Assembly (NCBI GenBank): GCA_024803745.1
Contig: JANJXV010000004.1
Coordinates: forward strand, 48,253,358-48,317,357
Direction: 5' to 3'
Length of the DNA stretch: 64,000 nt
Source of the DNA: Megascapheus bottae
Taxonomy: Eukaryota > Chordata > Mammalia > Rodentia > Geomyidae
The notes beneath the pieces are model-generated. The model had not been told where the DNA came from. It worked only from the letters and a program-made list of their open reading frames with translations, and made no database searches. Both the position numbers and the translations under genes were made by a program. Shown here piece after piece: positions 57,669 through 64,000 of this stretch (the first letter of the stretch is position 1; the number at the start of each line of letters is the position of its first letter).

Positions 57669-58536
57669 AATATCAAAGCCGTTATTAACTATGTGATATC
57701 AAATATATTTAGGAAGAGCCCTTTTTGATTCACTGTCCTTTGTCCAATATTTCTCATATCTGCAAATTGTTTTAATAAACAAAATATACTTATGATTATA
57801 TAATGTGAGCCAATTCAGTCAGGGGCCTCTTCCAGGTGGTTCTAACAGTACACAGCACAGTAATCATTGTATCATGTAATTCTACCACCAAATCTAGGAG
57901 CTGCATTGGTTAATGTCAGTAACAAAACTTAAGTGAAACAGAGTCAGAAGATTAATCACCATCAGTGGTATCACATCAGTTTGTGGTTTGCCACAGCCCA
58001 AAGCCACAAAATCATCTGGGGAATGGTATATTAGATAAAGTAGATAAAAAATGGATGATATTCTGGTGGTCTACCATTCACTAGCTGCTGAATTCAATTC
58101 AAGAAAGGTCATTAATGATGTTTGTAATCTATTTCATATTTAAGTATTATCTCAAACATCTAGTAAGCATGAGACAAGCTGGTGGTTGTAGGTATAGTCC
58201 TTCAATTATCTTTCCAGAATCCATTCTCTCACAATTTATATTGTTCATATTATTTTCGAATATTGTTATGCTTCCACTTGCTTTAGATAATGATTAATGA
58301 CCATTTGTTTCATATGATACACATTTGAAAGATGTAGTCATATGATTTTTCCAAGTGGAAAAATTATTCATAAAATTCAAATTCATGAACAAAATTATAA
58401 AAACCAAATAATATTATGTATTTTTTGCCACACTTAAAAACATCTCAACAAAAGGGTTCTATGTGAGAGAAAGTTGATGAATTCATTAAATTTTATTTTG
58501 TTTGTTAAATGACATTTTAAATCTTAAATTTAATCA
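57669..58536. other. Unassigned DNA with one half of a direct repeat
   Basis: Single-copy apart from 57806-57864, which matches 59686-59745 (shared core AACAGTACACAGCACAGTAA). No gene. Confidence 0.4.
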
Positions 58537-58552
58537 CAATTTGTCTTCTTTT

Positions 58553-58714
58553 TTTTTTTTTGCCAGTCCTGGGCTTGGGCTCAGGGCCTGAGCAATGTCC
58601 CTGGATTTTTTCAAGGCTAGGGCTCTACCACTTGAGCCACAGCACCACTTCTGGCTTTTTTCTATGTATGTGGTACCAAGGCAAGCACTCTACCACTAGG
58701 CCAAACTCCAGGCC
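58553..58714 (-). mobile_element. IDL-Geo SINE with internal deletion
   Basis: TTGCCAGTCCTGGGCTTGGG, CCACTTGAGCCACAGCACCA and GTATGTGGTACCAAG, then directly GCAAGCACTCTACCACTAGG. About 30 bp holding the B box is missing. The perfect 16-bp duplication CAATTTGTCTTCTTTT lies at 58537-58552 and 58715-58730. Confidence 0.94.
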
Positions 58715-58730
58715 CAATTTGTCTTCTTTT

Positions 58731-59109
58731 TAAGACAGAATATCAGAACTAAACTATAAAGTTGCATTGCAAAATGGGAAAAGCTTCAGAACCTCTAAGC
58801 TAATGAATATTAAACAGTTACCAATTACATATTTTTGACATATATATCTTCATCTTTGTAAACACATTCTCTATTCTGGTGGTGAGTCCTGCCAACTTTC
58901 TTCTTTTGACCTATATGAGTTAATCTTGTTTTCAATTGTGATATTATTTTGAATTATGACTTCATCCCTAAAGATTTTAAGTTCCTCTCATGTTTTGACT
59001 AACGGGAAGAAATGAGTCAGGAGGAGGCATAATGTGGAGGCTCCATTAGAGCTACAATGATTTTTTTTTTTACTTTTTTTTAACAATGATTTTTTGAAGA
59101 ACAAATTAT
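58731..59109. other. Unassigned DNA
   Basis: AT-rich with no gene. Its right part may belong to the adjacent LTR. Confidence 0.35.
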
Positions 59110-59510
59110 ATGACATATGGTTGACCCCATCTAATTTACTGAGAACTAGCATGGACCAAAAAGACAGAAGGAAGGTCAAATTATCTCTCTTCTGGAGCTG
59201 AAATATAGTCCTGCTGTTTAATATTAGAGCTCCAGGCTTTCCAATCTTTGAACTGTAGAACTTGTACCAATAATCCACTGTGCTCTGGGACCTGTAGATG
59301 TGGACTCATATTTACACCTTTGGCTTTTCTGAGGGCTTTGAAGTTGGGCTGAGCTGGTGCTACTAGTATCCCTTTGTGTCCAGCTTGCAGGTAGACTATT
59401 GGGAAACTTCCCAACCTTTCTAATATTCTGACTGAATGCCCCAGACAAATCTTCCCTCATACACTTGTCTCTGTATGTAGATCATATTGATTCTTTCTGG
59501 AGAAACTGAT
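59110..59510 (-). mobile_element. ERVL-type LTR (MLT2-like), tentative
   Basis: On the minus strand it opens GTTTCTCCAGAAAGAATC, then CCCAATAGTCTACCTGCAAG CTGG, and later AATTTGACCTTCCTTCTGTC TTTTTGGTCC and AAATTAGATGGGGTCAACC, in the order I recall for mammalian ERVL LTRs. It is an old non-coding solo LTR remnant. No retroviral coding sequence was seen nearby. The three short antisense frames within it are not genes. Confidence 0.5.
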
Positions 59511-60295
59511 TAATGCTATCTTTCTTTTAAAAAATCCCCACAAAGATAATATATTGTATCATTTATGTCTTACTGATAAAATAGGATTTATTTCAAACAG
59601 CTGACAGTTACAACCATGCTTCTTGATTGCACTCTGCAATTGTTGTTGCTATTAAGTTATTGTGCAAGCACTGTGATATATTGTGGAGGCCAACCCAGCC
59701 AGGGACCTCCACAAGGGATGTTCCAACAGTACACAGCACAGTAAGTGCTCAGTAAATATTTATGAATATGTTAAGTGTTGAAGTTCATGCATAATCTTTT
59801 TAACAGTAAATTCTGATCATTTAAGAGTTTAGTACAAGTTGACTTCTTAACTATAAAATATTACTTCTCAATTTTAAAGGTTTTATATGATAAGCATGTA
59901 ATGCAAAATATATACCACAATAATTTATTAACATAAATAATTTGGTTAGTAGACATTTTATCTATTATAGTTAAAATGATGGAAAATGTATGTTATGGAT
60001 TAAAATAGATCATGCTGAGTTTCAAGGAAAATGATTCTGTGAAGCAAGATCAAAAGTACTAATTATGGATTTAGACAGGATGTTTTAATGACTGGATATT
60101 AGGGTGAGTGCACTAACTAAAAAAACCAAAAACAGTAGCACATGATGGCATCATTAGAGCATTTTGGATGTCTGGAAAGATACAAAATTCAAAGCCTTTT
60201 CTATTTGTATCAGAGCCTGTCCTGTGGCATTTCTTATAGAGTCTGTTATATTTTTAGTGAGAGAAGAGAACAAAACTGTAAATCAGAATGGTTTA
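59511..60295. other. Unassigned DNA with the second half of a direct repeat
   Basis: 59686-59745 is related to 57806-57864 and is followed by AAGTGCTCAGTAAATATTTA, a phrase common in ancient mammalian interspersed repeats. The rest is AT-rich and unassigned. Confidence 0.4.
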
Positions 60296-60540
60296 GTTGG
60301 GCGCCAGTGGTTCATGCCTGTAATCTCAGCTATTTAAGAGGCTGAGATCTGAGGATCATAGTTCAAAAGCCAGCTCAGGCAAAGAAGTCCATGCTACTCC
60401 TATCTTCAGTAAAAGACCAGAAAACTGGAAGTGGCACTGTGGCTCAGGGTGGTGGTAGAGTTGTAGCCTTGAGCTGAAGAACTCAGGGACAGCACCCAGG
60501 CCCAGAGTTCAAGCCCCACAACTTACATAAAAAAATAAAG
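60296..60540 (+). mobile_element. 7SL/B1-like dimeric SINE
   Basis: GTTGGGCGCCAGTGGTTCAT, GAGGCTGAGATCTGAGGATC, GGAAGTGGCACTGTGGCTCA and GAGTTCAAGCCCCACAACTT, with a short A-rich tail. Confidence 0.9.
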
Positions 60541-61025
60541 GAAAAGACAGGTTTACACACAGAGTCTTTGTGAGACTTCAGTAGTAATGGGGGCTTCTTT
60601 GAAGATCATAAAATTGTAACAACATCACAGGGTGGTAAACAAACTGCAATTTTTACTTGTTATTTGTAATTAGTATTTTAGTTAATACATAGTAATAGTA
60701 AAAAATTAAGAATTCCACCTGACATTTGCCATAAATACATGTAATGATTTTTAAGAGAGTATATCTGTAGATGTGTATACTACCTGCTTTGCATTTCTTG
60801 CTTCCTAGAATGAGTGCAGCTTCTAATGCATTCATTCATGCAATTCCAACCTGTAGCTTTATCTTATGTGCATACCAATATATTTGGCTTTAGTGGCTTT
60901 TGCCTTGCTATTTTCCCCCAATGTTTGTCTGATACCTTGAATATGGAACTCACCAGGAGGCCCAAGCCTCTAGGACAACATTGTAGCTTCTAGCATGTGC
61001 AATCTAGTCATTTAGACCTTGTGTA
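60541..61025. other. Unassigned single-copy DNA
   Basis: No gene or repeat recognised. Confidence 0.4.
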
Positions 61026-61713
61026 ACTCCAGCAATCCAACTCCTGGGCATTTACCCAATTGTCCAGAAATAAGGACATAAAAACCTACCAGCACAACCA
61101 TGTTCACTGTAACTTTATTTACTATAGCTAAGATATGGAACCAACCCAGATGTCCCTCAATAGATGAATGGATTAAGAAGATGTGGTACTTATACACAAT
61201 GGAATTCTCTGCTACCATTAGAAAAAATGACATTGTCCCATTCATAAGGAAATGGAAAGAGTTGGAAAAAATCATATTAAGTGAAGTAAGCCAGACCCAA
61301 AGGAGCATAGGCTCCATGGTGTCTCTCATTTGTAATAATTAGTACACATCTAGGATTCTCCTAGCTGAGGATCACAATAGTTCAAACCTGATGAAGCTAA
61401 GCAAAATGAACTCCAAGATATGGAAATAAGAGTTTTATCTTTGTGATTGTTGTTCTTCATGTACTACGTGAAGTTATTTTTTTCTCTTTTTTCCCCCTAT
61501 GGTTAGTCTGTATCTGACTTTGTTACCTTGTATACTATATACACGTTTATTTGTTTATTTGAAATAGGAAAGGGAAGGGAGAAAACAAGATGAGTGGGAG
61601 GAGACGGAGGGAGTCAAAGGGAGACAAAAACATGAGAAGGGTAAATGTAACTGACAAATGTAACTCTAATCCCTCTATACATTATCCTGACAATAAAACA
61701 CAAAAGAAAAATA
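61026..61713 (+). mobile_element. 5'-truncated L1: ORF2 end and 3' UTR
   Basis: It starts in CCAGCAATCCAACTCCTGGG and includes ATGGAACCAACCCAGATGTC and AAGTGAAGTAAGCCAGACCC. The ORF2 frame is open from about 61100 to the TAG at 61340-61342. The 3' UTR ends with CAATAAAACACAAAAG. It is an intermediate subfamily. Confidence 0.9.
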
Positions 61714-62094
61714 ATTAATATTTCAAGAGTAAGGCATTTAGAGAATAACAATGTGACTATTAATAAGTCATTCATGTTAACCTAAATTATCATAAATAAT
61801 CCCATAAAAGTAAAGTTAGTATTTTAAAAGAATGATAAATTCAGAGAATAGCCAAATGCTTTGGAGAACTTTAAGCTTAAATGGAAGGAATACAATGCAA
61901 TCGTTGTATGTAGCTTTCTGATGGATGAATATATTGAAAATGTGTTTTTTGGTGATTTCATAACTCTTCAAGCATTATAAAGTATGCTTATAAACTTAAA
62001 TGGTGTATGTTACTCTAATATCTGCTTAATGATCTGTGGATTTTCAATGCTATTAAGAGATGTGATATTTATATCCCAGTTTCTAATCTTCTGG
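61714..62094. other. Unassigned DNA
   Basis: AT-rich with nothing recognised. Confidence 0.4.
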
Positions 62095-63210
62095 ACTGGA
62101 TCATAGGGTAGTTCTATGTTTAATACTTTTAAGAACCTCTGCACTACTCTCCAGGGTACCACATAAGTTCACATTCCCACCAACAGTGTATGAAGGCTCT
62201 CTTTTGGCCAGCCATATCCTTGCCATCATCTGTTACTTTTCATTTTCTTGATATTGACCATTCTAACTGGGGTGATTCGCAATATCAGTGTTGTTTTGAT
62301 TTGCATTTCATTTATGCCCAGAGATGTATCTATTGGCCATTTTAATTTATTCCAAGAGATTCTTTCATTTCATTACCCTATTTATTAATTAGGTGCTATT
62401 CTTTTAAGAGCTTAATTTTTTGAAGTTCTCTGTATATTCTGGGTATTAGCCTATTGTTTGATGTATAGCTGGCAAAATATTCCCTAATTCAGAAGATTCT
62501 CTTAATTTCTTCCAAAAAGATTCTCTTAATTCATTAGCCTATTTATTAATTAGGCTATTGTTTTTCATGAGCTTAATTTTTAAGTTCTCTGTATATTCTG
62601 GATATTAGGCTATTTTTTGATGTATAGCTGGTAAAAATATTCTCCGATTCTATAGGCTGTCAATTTAGCTTGTTAGCCATGTAGAACCTTTTTACCTCGA
62701 TGCAGTTCCATTTTTCAAGGTTCTTTTAGATTTACTGTGTGCTGGAACGTTTCTACTTGAGCACCAATGTTTCCTCTACACAAGTAAAGCCACCAGCACT
62801 GCCATGCTCATCACAGCACTTTTCACCATAACCAATGCATGGAATCCAGTCCAGATGCCCCTCAATGGATAAATGCATCAATGTGATAAATGTGGTAAAT
62901 ATGCAAAATGGAATTTTATTCATCCATTAGAAAGAATTTCATTGTACCCTTTGTTAAAAAAAAAAAAAAAAAAAGGAAAAGAGGGGTCAGAAGACCTGGA
63001 TTCGACTCTTCAGTACCATATACATAGAAAAAAAGCCAGAAGTGGTGCTGTGGCTCAAGTGGTAGAGGTCTAGCCTTGAGAAAGCCCAAGGACAGTAGTC
63101 AGGCCCTAAGTTCAAGGCCCAAAACTGGCAAAAAAAAAACCCAAAAGACTTCAAAAATTATGTAAATGGGGTAAGTCAGGACCAGAGAGAAAGAGGAAAC
63201 TAGACTTAGC
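62095..63210 (+). mobile_element. 5'-inverted L1 with internal tandem duplication
   Basis: 62095-62775 is antisense ORF2 (ACATTCCCACCAACAGTGTA, TTTTGATTTGCATTTCATTT). From about 62780 ORF2 runs forward (CCAGTCCAGATGCCCCTCAA), is interrupted by a SINE at about 62976, and resumes at about 63145 (GACTTCAAAAATTATG, GGGGTAAGTCAGGACCAG). The outer edge of the inverted part (antisense CTACCCTATGATCC) and the start of the direct part are adjacent in ORF2 with roughly 50 bp missing, as in twin priming. A 160-bp tandem duplication lies at 62352-62660. Confidence 0.75.
62976..63142 (+). mobile_element. IDL-Geo SINE nested in L1
   Basis: It lacks the first ~40 bp of the left half: starts near GAAGACCTGGATTCGACTCT, then AAGTGGTGCTGTGGCTCAAG and TTCAAGGCCCAAAACTGGC plus an A-tail. 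A 19-A run lies just before it, so the insertion may have recombined with an A-tract. Confidence 0.85.
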
Positions 63211-63974
63211 TTACAAACTCATTAGTAAATATGTTGGGTAGTATACTGAGCATACAAATGTATGAACGAACACATGGGAGATTCACGGAAGATCTCAAGT
63301 TGTGTAATTCTTTAGAAAGCCAAAATCAATGTTCAGCAAAATGAAGCAATAAGCAGCATGTACTTGAAAGGACTTTGGTGGGGTCACAGGGAAACAAGTA
63401 GACAAATGAAGAGAAGAGGGGGAAATGCAGACAAAAATCGAATGTATGTCCTACAAAGTTAAGAAACATGAGGGAAGGGATGGGTGTAGAGGGATGGCTA
63501 GGCATGTTGAAAGGGGTAAGATTGATCAAGATATACTGTATGTATATATATACATATTATAAACATGTACTTTACATAATTGTATGTGCCATATTTTCAT
63601 TATGACTAGCAAGGTAGGCTTGTTTCTAATATAGGAACTGTGCTTTATTTTGGGACATTATCATGTCAGTGACATCACAATTATAATCTTATTGGACTAT
63701 AGCAATATATGTTATTCATCTTTGATCAAAGCATCACATTAATTTTAACAGGTGGTAACTTGGAGACCTGGCTAGATATTCTCATGGAAAATTTCTAGAG
63801 AAGCAGATGAACTGTGACCCTAAAAATTCTGCCAAGGTTCTACTCTTATTTCTTCTTAGAAGGGGCAAGCAAATACTTTCTTTCCTGGACCCTTAACTTC
63901 TGACTTTTACCGACTGTGACTGATGTACATTTTATTTTCTTTTTTTCAGGACAAAGCACAAATACTCTTGTGTA
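63211..63974. other. Unassigned DNA, possibly old L1 3' UTR at first
   Basis: About 63330-63540 (AAACATGAGGGAAGGGATGG, GATCAAGATATACTGTATG) may be the eroded 3' UTR of the preceding L1. The rest is AT-rich and unassigned. Confidence 0.35.
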
Positions 63975-64000
63975 CAAATTTTTAATTGTAGTTAATAGAG
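63975..64000 (-). mobile_element. Start of an L1 3' end, cut by window edge
   Basis: AATTTTTAATTGTAGTTAAT AGAG matches the antisense terminus of the young L1 tail (TTTTTATTGTAATTAATAGA) with few differences. The element would continue past the window. Confidence 0.55.

Overview
This window reads as non-coding nuclear DNA from a mammal, most likely a geomyoid rodent (kangaroo rats, pocket mice, pocket gophers). The main clue is a dimeric SINE found about fourteen times. Its left half is a tRNA-Ala/ID-like head with clear A and B boxes, and its right half ends in CAGGACTGGCAAAA. This matches what I know of IDL-Geo, a SINE described as restricted to Geomyoidea. A second SINE, found about twenty-two times including degraded copies, joins a 7SL/B1-like left half to what looks like the same right half. 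The host call rests on recall of that family and was not checked by a search.

I found no host protein-coding gene, exon, rRNA, functional tRNA or CRISPR array. Longer open frames are LINE-1 (L1) ORF2 remnants, microsatellite translations or antisense chance. The window is best described as intergenic or deep-intronic DNA shaped by successive retrotransposon insertions.

Layout. 1-15 kb: a MaLR-like LTR, a 5'-inverted L1 (1291-3200), several L1 3' ends, SINEs and a nested L1 (9510-10548). 15-28 kb: the least repetitive part, with long single-copy stretches (15003-17240, 20416-22140, 22345-23313, 25048-26238), some of which look like conserved non-coding DNA. 28-33 kb: an old minus-strand L1 split by a SINE and a young plus-strand L1 (29563-31078). 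33-42 kb: SINEs, L1 tails, a more GC-rich unassigned block and an unidentified minus-strand coding-like remnant (38234-39196). 42.5-45.3 kb: a plus-strand L1 whose 5' UTR is joined directly to the reverse-transcriptase region. 45-64 kb: more L1 fragments, including two more 5'-inverted copies and a minus-strand L1 with target-site duplications (53721-55704), an ERVL-like LTR and many SINEs.

How the parts relate: L1 ORF2 normally supplies the endonuclease and reverse transcriptase that mobilise both L1 and SINEs. Target-site duplications are readable for many insertions, so relative ages can be inferred from nesting. Most long microsatellites sit exactly at the A-tail of a SINE. The most interesting signals are mechanistic: several twin-primed L1s, a set of very short (85-124 bp) L1 tail insertions with clean duplications, the 5'UTR-to-RT chimera with a perfect hairpin, and a possible composite SINE-L1 insertion. 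I do not see a new protein-coding system.
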